Source: Ochrobactrum sp. Marseille-Q0166 (lineage in GTDB: Bacteria > Pseudomonadota > Alphaproteobacteria > Rhizobiales > Rhizobiaceae). From it: a DNA stretch of 64,000 nt. Below the pieces are notes generated by a model. That model was given only the letters and a program-made list of their open reading frames with translations. It made no database searches and was not told the DNA's origin. The DNA is taken from assembly GCF_014397025.1 (NCBI RefSeq), contig NZ_JACJUO010000002.1, forward strand, positions 604,501 to 668,500. Direction: 5' to 3'. Below are positions 16,675 through 25,423 of the stretch, piece after piece. Numbering within the stretch: the first letter of the stretch is position 1; each line of letters begins with the position of its first letter. The translations under genes were made by a program, and so were the position numbers.

Positions 16675-17430
16675 ATGACTGAACAGGCGAAAATAGCACT
16701 GGTTACAGGTGCCAGCCGTGGAATTGGACGTGCGATCGCTTTTGGTATGGCCAAACGCGGTTTTGATGTGGCTATCAACGATATTGAACGCCAGAAAGAT
16801 GCACTGCAGGACGTTGCAAAAGAAATAGAAGCGAGTGGTCGTCGCGCCTTAACTGTCTATGCCGATGTTAGTAATAAAACCGACGTTGAAACCATGGTTC
16901 AGAAGACGGTTGATAATTTTGGCCGCATCGATGCTGTCATCAACAATGCAGGTATCCTGATTGCAAGCGACGTTGAACATCTTAAAGAAGAACATTGGGA
17001 CAGCGTTCTTGATGTGAATGCCAAGGGTACATTTCTGGTTGTTCAGGCCGTGTTACCATTTATGAAGAAGCAAAATTACGGTCGTATCGTGAATATCGCA
17101 TCGATTGGCGGCAAGCATGGCGCGCCGGAACAAGCACACTATTCTGCCTCAAAGGCTGCAGTTATGGGGTTCACACGCGTATTGGCGCAAGAGGTTGGAA
17201 CGTTCGGTATCACTGCAAATTGCATTTGCCCCGGCATAATACTCACCGATATGGGCCGCGTTAATCTAGACGATATCGCGGTGCGCGAGACATGGCAAGA
17301 AAAAACAGCCATGCGACGGATTGGCGACCCAGAAGATGTGGTTGGTCCGGTTGCATTCCTTGCTTCTGATGATGCAGCTTTTGTGACCGGGCAAAGCCTC
17401 AATGTCGACGGTGGTATAGTACTGAGTTAA
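16675..17430 (+). CDS. Short-chain dehydrogenase/reductase, second copy
   Basis: A 251-residue classical SDR with GASRGIGRAI, NNAG, the active-site Ser in NIASIGG and YSASK. The start is ATG 16675 with GGAGGA at 16665-16670; the in-frame TTG at 16663 lies inside that site. It belongs to the FabG/3-oxoacyl-reductase-like group often found in sugar and polyol catabolism (and annotated in other genomes as a 3-ketoacyl-ACP reductase). It is the last gene of the operon and is followed by a terminator. Confidence 0.86.
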   Translation: MTEQAKIALVTGASRGIGRAIAFGMAKRGFDVAINDIERQKDALQDVAKEIEASGRRALTVYADVSNKTDVETMVQKTVDNFGRIDAVINNAGILIASDVEHLKEEHWDSVLDVNAKGTFLVVQAVLPFMKKQNYGRIVNIASIGGKHGAPEQAHYSASKAAVMGFTRVLAQEVGTFGITANCICPGIILTDMGRVNLDDIAVRETWQEKTAMRRIGDPEDVVGPVAFLASDDAAFVTGQSLNVDGGIVLS

Positions 17431-17459
17431 CTCTACTCGGATAGATAATGTAAGTAAGA

Positions 17460-17490
17460 GGCCCCAAATTTATGGGGCCACTTTAATTTT
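17460..17490. terminator. Intrinsic terminator between convergent operons
   Basis: A 7-bp GC-rich stem (17460-17466 with 17473-17479) has a 6-base AT loop and is followed by a T-rich stretch. It lies between the SDR stop at 17430 on the plus strand and the dehydrogenase stop at 17489 on the minus strand. Confidence 0.75.
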
Positions 17491-18484
17491 ACAAGTTAAT
17501 TTCAGCGCGCATCGTCTCAAGGCATTCCATAGCAATAACCCCTTCGGCGATGTTTGGTGCAGCTGTTTCCGCTCCCATAAGTGCTGGAACGACATCTGCT
17601 AGCAGTGAATGATAGCCCTTAGGATCTTCATTGGCTGCCGCGGTGAAGTTAGGCTTCCATGTAAGGGTATCACACTCGCCTGACAGCGTTGCCTCGGGAT
17701 CGTCAATCTTGAACGCAGGATTCCGATGCCAACGCACATCAATGACATCATCCACTTCGATGCGTTGATGATCGCCCATCAATTCTATCCGTTCGACCGG
17801 TGTGCCTCTGGACTGGATCGTTCCCATTGCAATGGTGCCGATCGCGCCGCATTCAAAATCGAATGCTGCATGGATCAGTAGTTTGCCGGATTCTTTTTCG
17901 ACTTTCCTGGCTGTCAGGTTCCGGACGGGCGAAACCAGATGCGAGACGAGGTCCATATAATGGACACAGTGGTGCAGGAAGAAACCTGTGTAATCGACAT
18001 TGCCCGCGAAATAACCGGGGGCAGTCATATAATAGCCCGTCAGTCCCAGAACGGGACCGAATTGACCCGACCTTATGATATTGGCTGCGATCTTGTTGCC
18101 AACAGAATAGCGTTTCATGAAGCCTAGCAGCAGTGGCTTTTTCGCTTTTTCGGACGCTTTCAAAAGCTCACGAGCCCCCTCGGTTGATCCCGAAGGCGGC
18201 TTTTCCATGAATACAGGCAGGCCACGTTCCAGAGCTGCTTTGCCAAAGGCAAGATGTTGATCAGGGCCAACTGCCATGCCAATGGCGTCGAGACCAGGTG
18301 TGTTGAGCAAAGCCTCGACGTCAGTTGTGAGCGTACGCACCCCGAACTGCCTTCCGGCATTCTTTAGGCGTTGCGGGTCGATATCGCAAAGAGCGGCAAT
18401 TTCCACGTCATAGCGAACGAGCTGAGGTAATAACATTTGGGTTGCGTGGATACCGCAACCAATCCAACCAATTTTGAGGGTCAT
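17489..18484 (-). CDS. Gfo/Idh/MocA-family NAD(P)-dependent sugar dehydrogenase
   Basis: A 331-residue protein with an N-terminal Rossmann domain (GWIGCGIHATQ), the family EKPPSGS motif (about residue 95) and a C-terminal alpha/beta substrate domain. It should oxidise or reduce a sugar, inositol or glycoside hydroxyl. It is the last gene of the minus-strand operon and overlaps the epimerase-like gene upstream by 4 bases (ATGA). A Gfo/Idh dehydrogenase beside a TIM-barrel epimerase or isomerase is a common arrangement in inositol and 3-keto-glycoside pathways. The specific reaction is not evident. Confidence 0.85.
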   Translation of the reverse strand: MTLKIGWIGCGIHATQMLLPQLVRYDVEIAALCDIDPQRLKNAGRQFGVRTLTTDVEALLNTPGLDAIGMAVGPDQHLAFGKAALERGLPVFMEKPPSGSTEGARELLKASEKAKKPLLLGFMKRYSVGNKIAANIIRSGQFGPVLGLTGYYMTAPGYFAGNVDYTGFFLHHCVHYMDLVSHLVSPVRNLTARKVEKESGKLLIHAAFDFECGAIGTIAMGTIQSRGTPVERIELMGDHQRIEVDDVIDVRWHRNPAFKIDDPEATLSGECDTLTWKPNFTAAANEDPKGYHSLLADVVPALMGAETAAPNIAEGVIAMECLETMRAEINL

Positions 18485-19362
18485 CGACGATATTCCGTGA
18501 GAAGGAGGTGGCTTTTCATAAAGGCAGTGCTGGCGGCCAAGCGATCACTTTCGTCTTCGTGTGGTGCGCGCCATTGCGCAAAAGGCACACCGAAGCGATC
18601 ATCCTGACGGCGGAAAGGCTCAAGCGAAATTGGGCCAGTATAGCCGATCTCGTGAAGTGCGCGGCAAACTGCAACCCAATCTGTTGCGCCCGTACCCGGG
18701 AAGCCGCGGTGGTTTTCGTTGGCTTGAAAATGCACAACCAGATCGCCTGCAAGCCTGATCGCTTCCGGAATTGAGCTTTCTTCCATGTGCATATGGAATG
18801 TGTCGAGCATCAGCTTTATTGTCGGCTGATCAACTGCATCCAACAGTTCGATTGCTTGTTGCGTTGTGCACAACACGTCGCTTTCAAAGCGATTGAGTGG
18901 CTCAACAGCGAGCAGAACATCGCTACCCTGAGCGTACTCTCCTGCAATTTTCAGAGCGTTCACACAGCTATCTTTGCGGCGCAAACGCTCGTCTTCTGAA
19001 ACTGGCTGAGGAGGACGCCCGGCAAAGACGAGTGGGCTGCCAGTTAAAGGGCCACCGACGACCTGCGCACCAAGCGCATTGGCGCAATCAACTGTATATT
19101 TGAGGTAATCAACGCCACCTTGATACGCCTTGTTGTCAGCAGATGATATATTGCGTTCTAAATTGACACGCGCTGCAAGCACGACGCTCAATCCCGCATC
19201 ATCAAGTGCTTTGCGTGTTTCTTTGAGGTCTAGCTCGCCGGGTTCAGGCACGAGCAACTCAACAAAATCAAATTCGTGCTCGCGCATTTTATGAAAAAGC
19301 GGGAAATGTTCGGCTGTGAAGGGCCGCGCATATTGCATTGAAATCAACCCGATGGGGTTCAT
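18481..19362 (-). CDS. TIM-barrel sugar epimerase/isomerase, ketose 3-epimerase-like
   Basis: A 293-residue AP-endonuclease-2-like TIM barrel. The start is the ATG at 19362 (GAGGA site just upstream), not the longer frame from 19440. It has the metal-site motifs of ketose 3-epimerases (D-psicose/D-tagatose 3-epimerase type): EPLNRFE, DTFHMHMEE, the His/Glu segment HFQANENHRG and a C-terminal EPF. The likely role is metal-dependent epimerisation or isomerisation of a ketose or keto-sugar. It is co-transcribed with the Gfo/Idh dehydrogenase and a MalEFG-type importer. Confidence 0.83.
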   Translation of the reverse strand: MNPIGLISMQYARPFTAEHFPLFHKMREHEFDFVELLVPEPGELDLKETRKALDDAGLSVVLAARVNLERNISSADNKAYQGGVDYLKYTVDCANALGAQVVGGPLTGSPLVFAGRPPQPVSEDERLRRKDSCVNALKIAGEYAQGSDVLLAVEPLNRFESDVLCTTQQAIELLDAVDQPTIKLMLDTFHMHMEESSIPEAIRLAGDLVVHFQANENHRGFPGTGATDWVAVCRALHEIGYTGPISLEPFRRQDDRFGVPFAQWRAPHEDESDRLAASTAFMKSHLLLTEYRR

Positions 19363-19408
19363 GATATTTCCTCGATTGCTTGAAGAACTGTTGGGGAATA
19401 AGTTGCTG

Positions 19409-20242
19409 TTAGCCTTTGACTGCCCCTTGAGTGAGGCCACCTATGAGGCGCTTTTGAACGATAAGGAAAAGAATGGTTGCTGGCATTGCGCCGACAACTG
19501 CACCTGCAGCCAGTAGCCCCCATTCGATTTGATATTCGCCAACAAGAGTCTGGATCGCGACTGTTACTGGACGCACATTTCTACCGCCGAGCGTGAGAGC
19601 ATAGAGATATTCATTCCAGGCCGTGATGAAGATGTAGATGCCTGTTGAAATAATGCCGGGCATCATCAATGGGATGATTACGCGTCGCAACGCCGTGAGA
19701 CGTGAACAGCCATCTATCATTGCTGCTTCATCAAGGCTTTTAGGGATAGCGGCTACATAGCTCGTCAGCATCCAGACAGAGAACGGAATGGCGACCGTAG
19801 AATTTGCAAGGATGAGTCCGAAATAAGTGTCGAGAATGCCGTATTTACGCATGAGGATAAAAAGCGGCAGGATTAATAGCACAATTGGAAACATGTTGAT
19901 GAGCAGAAACTGCATCATGAACAATTTGCGCCCGATGAAGCGAAAGCGCGATAGCGCGTAGGCCGCTGTTACCGAAACTGCGAGACCGAGAACCACCGTG
20001 CCAACTGCAATAACCAGACTATCCAGCATATTCTTGTAGAACTGCGCTTTGTTAAACAGCCTTTTGTAGTTATCAAAGCCCCAGCCAGATGGTGAAAGTG
20101 CAACACCGCTGGCCGATAGTTGCTCGGTCGGTGTGAGCGATGTCAGAACCATCCAGGCGAATGGAGCTAAAGCGAACAGAACAATACACGCCACGGGCAG
20201 ATCGGTGGTTACTATGCGTTTGAGGGTGCTTTGACGGTTCAT
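19409..20242 (-). CDS. Sugar ABC transporter permease (MalG type)
   Basis: A 277-residue permease of carbohydrate-uptake family CUT1, with six hydrophobic segments and the EAA loop [29 protein letters not shown] around residues 185-213. It overlaps the upstream MalF-type gene by 4 bases. Together they form the membrane channel for the binding protein at 21267. The energising ATPase is most likely the MalK-type protein divergently encoded at 24238. Confidence 0.88.
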   Translation of the reverse strand: MNRQSTLKRIVTTDLPVACIVLFALAPFAWMVLTSLTPTEQLSASGVALSPSGWGFDNYKRLFNKAQFYKNMLDSLVIAVGTVVLGLAVSVTAAYALSRFRFIGRKLFMMQFLLINMFPIVLLILPLFILMRKYGILDTYFGLILANSTVAIPFSVWMLTSYVAAIPKSLDEAAMIDGCSRLTALRRVIIPLMMPGIISTGIYIFITAWNEYLYALTLGGRNVRPVTVAIQTLVGEYQIEWGLLAAGAVVGAMPATILFLIVQKRLIGGLTQGAVKG

Positions 20243-21159
20243 TTCTCGACCTCACGCATTGTGCGGGCAAGATAGAGAACCACCAGAACACCAAGCAGAA
20301 GCGTGAAGGTCACTGCAATCGATGTGCCATAGCCGAAATCAAGATTTTGCCGGGCTTTTATGAAGGCATAGAGGGGGAGGGTATATGTGGAATAGCCGGG
20401 GCCGCCGCCTGTCATAACGAAGATGACATCCATCGAGTTCGCAACCCAGATCACGCGTAGTAGTCCTGCTGTTGCAAGAACAGGTGCTATGCCGGGCAGT
20501 GTCACATTTACAAATTGCCGCCACGGTGAAGCACCGTCAATGGATGCTGCCTCATACTGGCTTTTGGGAATACCTTGTAAACCGGCTAGGATCATGATTG
20601 CAAAGAATGGAAAGCCCTGCCATGTCAGCGTGGCAATGATTGCGTAAAGCGCGATGTTCGGATCGGCCAGCCAAGGAACTGCATGGCTTACGATCGATAG
20701 ATTAAGCAATATGTCATTGAGAACACCAGTATTGGGATCGTAAATCCAACGCCACATCAGTGCGATGACCACACTTGGGAGCGCCCAAGGAATAATAACC
20801 AGCGCACGCGCCAGACCGCGCCATGGAAACTCTCTATTGAGGAGAAGAGCCGTGATCAATCCAAGGCCCATCTGGAGCGGGACCGTCAGGCCGATCCAGA
20901 TGCACGTGTTCCAGAACGCCGCCCAGAACACCGGATCCTGCAACAGTTTAATATAGTTGCCGATACCAACAAAGGTTGTTGCCTTGGGTTTGAACAGAAC
21001 CAGATCGTAGAAGCTTGTCCAAACCGCCTGCACCATTGGCAGAAAAACGATGACGAGCGTGACAATTACGGCCGGGCTGAGCAACCAGTAAGGTAGCAGA
21101 TTTTTACTTCTGCGGCGCATACGCGTCGGCGATCGGGAGACAGAGGGCAGAGCAGACAT
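20239..21159 (-). CDS. Sugar ABC transporter permease (MalF type)
   Basis: A 306-residue CUT1 permease with six hydrophobic segments. Its cytoplasmic EAA loop is SQYEAASIDGASPWRQFVNVTLPGI (about residues 205-229). Residues 1-20 are Arg-rich (RRRSKN) and cytoplasmic, as usual for MalF-like proteins. It is preceded by a stable hairpin that separates it from the binding-protein gene. Confidence 0.88.
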   Translation of the reverse strand: MSALPSVSRSPTRMRRRSKNLLPYWLLSPAVIVTLVIVFLPMVQAVWTSFYDLVLFKPKATTFVGIGNYIKLLQDPVFWAAFWNTCIWIGLTVPLQMGLGLITALLLNREFPWRGLARALVIIPWALPSVVIALMWRWIYDPNTGVLNDILLNLSIVSHAVPWLADPNIALYAIIATLTWQGFPFFAIMILAGLQGIPKSQYEAASIDGASPWRQFVNVTLPGIAPVLATAGLLRVIWVANSMDVIFVMTGGGPGYSTYTLPLYAFIKARQNLDFGYGTSIAVTFTLLLGVLVVLYLARTMREVEK

Positions 21160-21218
21160 AGGCTATCTATCCAAGCTAGGAAATGGACTGGCTTTCGACG
21201 TTTTTCAATCGGGGAGGT

Positions 21219-21244
21219 ATGGTGGCATATTGAAATGCCACCAT
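21219..21244 (-). terminator. Intra-operon hairpin after the binding-protein gene
   Basis: A perfect 10-bp stem (21219-21228 with 21235-21244) has a 6-base loop and lies between the binding-protein stop (21267) and the MalF-type start (21159). There is no strong U tract. RNA stabilisation or partial termination, as seen in maltose-type operons, is more likely than full termination. Confidence 0.6.
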
Positions 21245-21266
21245 AAATGTCCCGATCGTCGGTTGC

Positions 21267-22460
21267 TTAGTTCTGGAATAGCTTTTCCAGTTCCTGCATC
21301 ATCTGTTCAGATGTAATTTGCCCAGCGAGTGCGCGTTGCATGGCAGTTTGCCACGCCGTGTTCACAAATTCTGAAGTGCCCTCGTTTTGTGGGAGTACAT
21401 GTGCAAAGGGCAGGGACTCAACTGTTGCATCAACAAAACGACGATCATGCAGTTGCCAGTCTTTTGAGCCACTTTTTGTGACGGTCATTTGACCGGTTGC
21501 GCTGTTAAAGGAGACGTTATTTTCGCCTTCAGCAAGGAAGGATATCCACTTCCACGCAGCGTCTTTCACTTCTGACGATGAGAAAATTGCAAGCGATTCA
21601 TCACCATAGGATGTCCAGCGATTGCCGCCACATTCAGGTACGGGGACTGCTGATACTTTATCGCCGAGTGCAGCAACGAGATCCTTGGATGAGCCAACAT
21701 GGTGGATCGTCATCGCCGTTTTTCCGGTTTTGAAAGCTGAAATGATTTCCTGAAATCCATCGTTGGGGGCTGATGGCGGGATGACTTTGTCTTTCTGGAA
21801 AAGGTCGATCACCCATTGATTGGCTGCAACAGCCGACGGTGTTGTCAAACCGCCCGGCTTTACCTCGCCGCCTTGTGAGAGAACAAATGCCCCCCATTGG
21901 TCCCATCCACCCTTACCGCCGCGCAGGCCGAAGCCATAACGATTTGGGGCGTCGGTGAGCTTGATCGCGGCATTGCGGAAATCTTCACAGGTCTTTGGCG
22001 GCTCGAGTCCTGCCTCCTTGAAAAGATCAGCGCGATAGTAGAGATAGAGGACGACATATTGAATAGGCAGATAATATTGGTTGCCATCAGCTGCTTTGTT
22101 GAGTTGCAGCAGATTATCGAGCAGGTCATCTTTCCCGGCCCAACCATTGATCCGGTCGCCTAATGGTTCAAGTGCTTCCATTTCCGTCAATCGCGGCTGC
22201 GCAAACAGTTTGACCATCGCAGCATCTGGTGCACTGCCACCAATGATCGACGTGTAGAGATTATCGTAATAGCTGTTCCATGGAATGTTTTCTGCCTCGA
22301 TTTTGATATCCGGATTGGCCTTTTCAAATTTGGCAACCAGTTCCGACATCGGATTTTCTGGGTTGTCGAAATGATACCAGAAGCGGACGGTTTCAGCAGA
22401 TTGCGCAGAAAATGTCAGTGCAGCTGTAAAGGCTGCACCAAGCATAAGAGATTTCAACAT
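21267..22460 (-). CDS. Periplasmic sugar-binding protein (MalE/UgpB family)
   Basis: A 397-residue type 2 extracellular solute-binding protein. It has a signal peptide in residues 1-21 (SLMLGAAFTAALTFSAQSA, then E). The mature part is a family 1 binding protein (FWYHFDNPENPMSELVAKFEK, GGSAPDAAMVK). It binds an oligosaccharide, glycoside or sugar derivative for the MalF/MalG-type channel downstream. It follows the esterase gene by about 38 bases. Confidence 0.88.
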   Translation of the reverse strand: MLKSLMLGAAFTAALTFSAQSAETVRFWYHFDNPENPMSELVAKFEKANPDIKIEAENIPWNSYYDNLYTSIIGGSAPDAAMVKLFAQPRLTEMEALEPLGDRINGWAGKDDLLDNLLQLNKAADGNQYYLPIQYVVLYLYYRADLFKEAGLEPPKTCEDFRNAAIKLTDAPNRYGFGLRGGKGGWDQWGAFVLSQGGEVKPGGLTTPSAVAANQWVIDLFQKDKVIPPSAPNDGFQEIISAFKTGKTAMTIHHVGSSKDLVAALGDKVSAVPVPECGGNRWTSYGDESLAIFSSSEVKDAAWKWISFLAEGENNVSFNSATGQMTVTKSGSKDWQLHDRRFVDATVESLPFAHVLPQNEGTSEFVNTAWQTAMQRALAGQITSEQMMQELEKLFQN

Positions 22461-22498
22461 ATCAACTCCTCCCAGTTGTTTGAAAAGGCCTCTCCTGT

Positions 22499-23461
22499 TC
22501 AGGCCATTCGGCTTAATGCCTTTGCCGCGTCCTCCAACGCTGCATCAGCTGCCGCTAGTTCATTTGTGTATTGCAGAAAGCCATGTACGACGCCTTCAGT
22601 TACGGCTAATTCGTCTTGGCGCCCAGCTTTTGACAGTCGTTTGTGCAACAGAATTGTATCGGAAAATAAGGGATCAATACCCGCTGCCGTAAGATACAGC
22701 GCTGGCAATTTTACAAGTGTTTCGGCTTTTGCGTGAAGCGGACAGGCGAGTGGATTTGACGCAATCTCTTGCCCACTCGCATACCAGCTCCAGTAACGCT
22801 TCATTCGGTCGGTGGTCAGCCCGGGACCATTGATGAATGCTTGATAAGATGGGGTTTCGAATTCCATGGAATAGTTGCCATAAAACAGCAGAGCGCCGTT
22901 TGGCAGAGAACGATTATTTTCCGCTTCATGCAGCATTGCCGAGAGCGCTAGATTTGCGCCAGCGGAATCGCCAGCAATGTAAACAGGGCCGTTCAGTCCT
23001 TCCATCTGCCCATCAATCAATGCGCGCATGCTGCCTATGACGTCGTGTAGCCCAGCCGGAAAAGGGTCTTCCGGCGCTAGTCGGTAATCAGGCAAAACCA
23101 CCGTTAAGTGGGTTTTTTCGGCAAGCACCCGTGCACAACGCTCATGCGTTTTCGGGCTACAAAACGCAAATCCGCCACCATGAATGAACAAAATGGTTCC
23201 GGGCTTTTTGTTGAGGGGCTCAAGAACGAGAAGTGGCGTTTCGCGCGACCCTATGGATGAGTTCGCAGGTATCCGCACTAAGCGCACATCCTGCATCTCA
23301 GGAAGATTGACATTCCAGCGCTTGTTATTTTTTTCTGCCAGTGCGCGGCCTTCTGCGGCTGGGAGTGTTGTTGGATCAGGCGTGCCTGCAAACTCAACGG
23401 CTATTTTTTCGAGTAGCGCGCGCATCTCTTGCGACGGCTCATGGTTGAGACTGTGCGGCAT
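22499..23461 (-). CDS. Alpha/beta hydrolase of the hormone-sensitive-lipase (HSL) family
   Basis: A 320-residue esterase-like protein. It has the oxyanion-hole motif HGGGF (about residue 95) and the nucleophile elbow GDSAGANLAL (about residue 165). The acid is probably in DPLFSDT (about residue 265) and the His in VVHGF (about residue 295). It starts at ATG 23461 overlapping the GntR stop (TGATG); the longer reading uses a GTG one codon earlier. There is no signal peptide, so it is cytoplasmic. Next to a sugar importer it may remove acetyl or other acyl groups from the imported substrate. Confidence 0.83.
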   Translation of the reverse strand: MPHSLNHEPSQEMRALLEKIAVEFAGTPDPTTLPAAEGRALAEKNNKRWNVNLPEMQDVRLVRIPANSSIGSRETPLLVLEPLNKKPGTILFIHGGGFAFCSPKTHERCARVLAEKTHLTVVLPDYRLAPEDPFPAGLHDVIGSMRALIDGQMEGLNGPVYIAGDSAGANLALSAMLHEAENNRSLPNGALLFYGNYSMEFETPSYQAFINGPGLTTDRMKRYWSWYASGQEIASNPLACPLHAKAETLVKLPALYLTAAGIDPLFSDTILLHKRLSKAGRQDELAVTEGVVHGFLQYTNELAAADAALEDAAKALSRMA

Positions 23462-24141
23462 CACGAACGGCTCTCTTCAGGGAATACTGCTGGCCCGAAA
23501 TCGACAATGGTTGCAATGTGATGGCGCATCGCAGTCTGCGCTGCATCAACATCTGTAGCTTCAATAGCATCAATGATTGAGCAATGGCGTAATGCAGTTC
23601 CGCGCAGATCGCGGGCGCTGCCGCTTTGTGAAATCTTAAAGCGATGGTTATGCACAAGGCAACGATGCAATATCGGATTCAGCGCGGGCAAATCTGCTTC
23701 GTCGAAGATGCGTCTGTGAAAATCGCGATCAATTGCAGCTAGACGATATTCATCTTCGTCATCGGCTGCTTGTAACATGCCTTCAAGCATTCCCTTGAGA
23801 TCGTCCGTCAGCTTCTTAGTACGCCGCATCATGACACGCGGGATGCCATTGCATTCAATAGAGTTGCGTAGACGAAACATTTCAATAGCTTCATCTGGAG
23901 TACAGAGAGACACTTGAGTGCCCCTGTGGCCTTGTCTCAGGACGAGACCTTCTTCCTGCAATTGAAGCAGCGCTTCACGAACAGGGCCCTGGCTACATTG
24001 AAAATGCGCGGCAATCTCTAGTTCTGTCAGGTTTGCCCCGGCTGGCAATGTGCCAAGCATGATGTCTCGCTTCAGCGCTTCAAATACGACTGCCGCTTTT
24101 GGAGGTCTGCTCTGAACGAGCTTGGGTGAAAAATATGCCAC
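23461..24141 (-). CDS. GntR-family (FCD domain) transcriptional regulator
   Basis: A 226-residue regulator. Its N-terminal winged helix is in residues about 20-85 (LTELEIAAHFQCSQGPVREALLQLQEEGLV) and an FCD ligand-binding domain follows from about residue 95. It is the first gene of the minus-strand sugar operon and is divergent from the MalK-type ATPase gene. An ATTATCA/TGATAAT inverted repeat at 24175-24192 in the shared upstream region is the likely operator. Confidence 0.86.
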   Translation of the reverse strand: MAYFSPKLVQSRPPKAAVVFEALKRDIMLGTLPAGANLTELEIAAHFQCSQGPVREALLQLQEEGLVLRQGHRGTQVSLCTPDEAIEMFRLRNSIECNGIPRVMMRRTKKLTDDLKGMLEGMLQAADDEDEYRLAAIDRDFHRRIFDEADLPALNPILHRCLVHNHRFKISQSGSARDLRGTALRHCSIIDAIEATDVDAAQTAMRHHIATIVDFGPAVFPEESRS

Positions 24142-24174
24142 GCCGATGCCTGAGCCTTCTTGCCTAACACTTCA

Positions 24175-24192
24175 ATTATCATTATTGATAAT
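24175..24192. promoter_or_regulatory. Inverted repeat, probable GntR operator in a divergent promoter region
   Basis: Arms ATTATCA (24175-24181) and TGATAAT (24186-24192) flank a 4-base centre. A second half-like AATATCGATAA follows directly. The site lies between divergently transcribed regulator (24141) and ATPase (24238) genes. Confidence 0.5.
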
Positions 24193-24237
24193 AATATCGA
24201 TAAAAGACGTCAAGCGAAAACTCTGGGAGGAGAAAGC

Positions 24238-25314
24238 ATGATCGCCATCGCCTTGGAGCGTATTCAGAAGACTTATGGCACCCACAAAGTTATCCATGAT
24301 CTAGACTTTCGGATCGAGAGTGGAGAGTTTGTCGTTCTGGTTGGTCCTTCCGGTTGTGGTAAATCAACGTTGCTCAGAATGATTGCTGGCCTGGAGGATA
24401 TATCCGGCGGTGAGTTGAAGTTTGGTGATGCAATCGTCAATGAGTTGTCGCCTTCGGAACGCAACATCGCAATGGTGTTTCAGGACTATGCGCTCTACCC
24501 TCACATGAGTGTGGAGGAGAATATGGCTTTTGGCCTTAAGATGCGTGGCTCGAACGATAATGATGTTACGTCGCGTATCGGCGCTGTGGCTGAAACGCTG
24601 AAAATTGGTGAGTTTCTTGCCCGACGCCCTGCGCAACTGTCGGGTGGTCAACGCCAGCGTGTTGCTATGGGGCGCGCCATTGTGCGGGAACCCAATGCAT
24701 TCTTGTTCGACGAACCACTATCTAACCTTGATGCTGCTTTGCGTGTAGAAATGCGGCTTGAAATAGCAAAGTTACACAGAAAGATTAAGGCAACAACTGT
24801 TTATGTGACACATGATCAGGTCGAAGCCATGACGCTCGCCGACCGTATTGTGGTTATGAACAAGGGTAATGTAGAGCAGATTGGCAAACCGCTCGATATC
24901 TATCGTAAACCCGCCAGTCTTTTTGTTGCTCAGTTCATTGGCAGTCCGACTATGAATGCGCTTCCTGCGGAGGTTAGACACAGCAGTGGAGAAGTTCTTG
25001 AGCTCTCCTGCATAGGTAGGGACATTTCACTTAACTCTGAGAATGCATCGCTTAGTGTTCAGGGGTTTACGCTGGGTGTTCGACCTGAAGATCTCACTGC
25101 CTGCTCGGCACAGGATGCATGGTTCAGCGGTGAACTTGCAGTAGTTGAACGGCTAGGTAGCCAGATGTTTGGCTATATCGAAACGGGTCAGCCCAAAATG
25201 CTAACAGTGGAGTTTCCACGCGATAGCGAGTTGGAGCTGGGGCAACAGATATATGTCAAAGGAGATGAAAGTCGGGTCCATCTGTTCGACCGTAAAACAG
25301 GTAAGCGGATTTAG
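24238..25314 (+). CDS. Sugar ABC transporter ATP-binding protein (MalK/UgpC type)
   Basis: A 358-residue ATPase. The start is ATG 24238 with GGGAGGA just before it; the upstream in-frame ATG at 24160 would run through the operator region. It has Walker A GPSGCGKST (about residue 38), the Q-loop, the signature LSGGQRQRVAMGRA (about residue 135), Walker B AFLFDEPLSNLD and the H-loop. A C-terminal TOBE/regulatory domain lies beyond about residue 235. It energises CUT1-type importers and fits the MalEFG-type genes at 19409-22460, which lack their own ATPase gene. It is divergent from that operon. Confidence 0.9.
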   Translation: MIAIALERIQKTYGTHKVIHDLDFRIESGEFVVLVGPSGCGKSTLLRMIAGLEDISGGELKFGDAIVNELSPSERNIAMVFQDYALYPHMSVEENMAFGLKMRGSNDNDVTSRIGAVAETLKIGEFLARRPAQLSGGQRQRVAMGRAIVREPNAFLFDEPLSNLDAALRVEMRLEIAKLHRKIKATTVYVTHDQVEAMTLADRIVVMNKGNVEQIGKPLDIYRKPASLFVAQFIGSPTMNALPAEVRHSSGEVLELSCIGRDISLNSENASLSVQGFTLGVRPEDLTACSAQDAWFSGELAVVERLGSQMFGYIETGQPKMLTVEFPRDSELELGQQIYVKGDESRVHLFDRKTGKRI

Positions 25315-25353
25315 GCTTCGGACAATATTTGTTACTACCAAAAAAGAGCAGAA

Positions 25354-25392
25354 ATCAGCTTATGGCAAAGCTCAATTTTGCCATAAGCTGAT
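25354..25392. terminator. Bidirectional hairpin between convergent genes (recurrent family, copy 2)
   Basis: A perfect 16-bp stem (25354-25369 with 25377-25392) has a 7-base loop. The arms read AGC-T-TATGGCAAA and its complement, and nearly match the hairpin at 5393-5425. It lies between the plus-strand ATPase stop (25314) and the minus-strand permease stop (25424), the same convergent setting as copy 1. Confidence 0.7.
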
Positions 25393-25423
25393 GTTTCTAT
25401 ATTTCTACCTTGTTTCTGCACTT

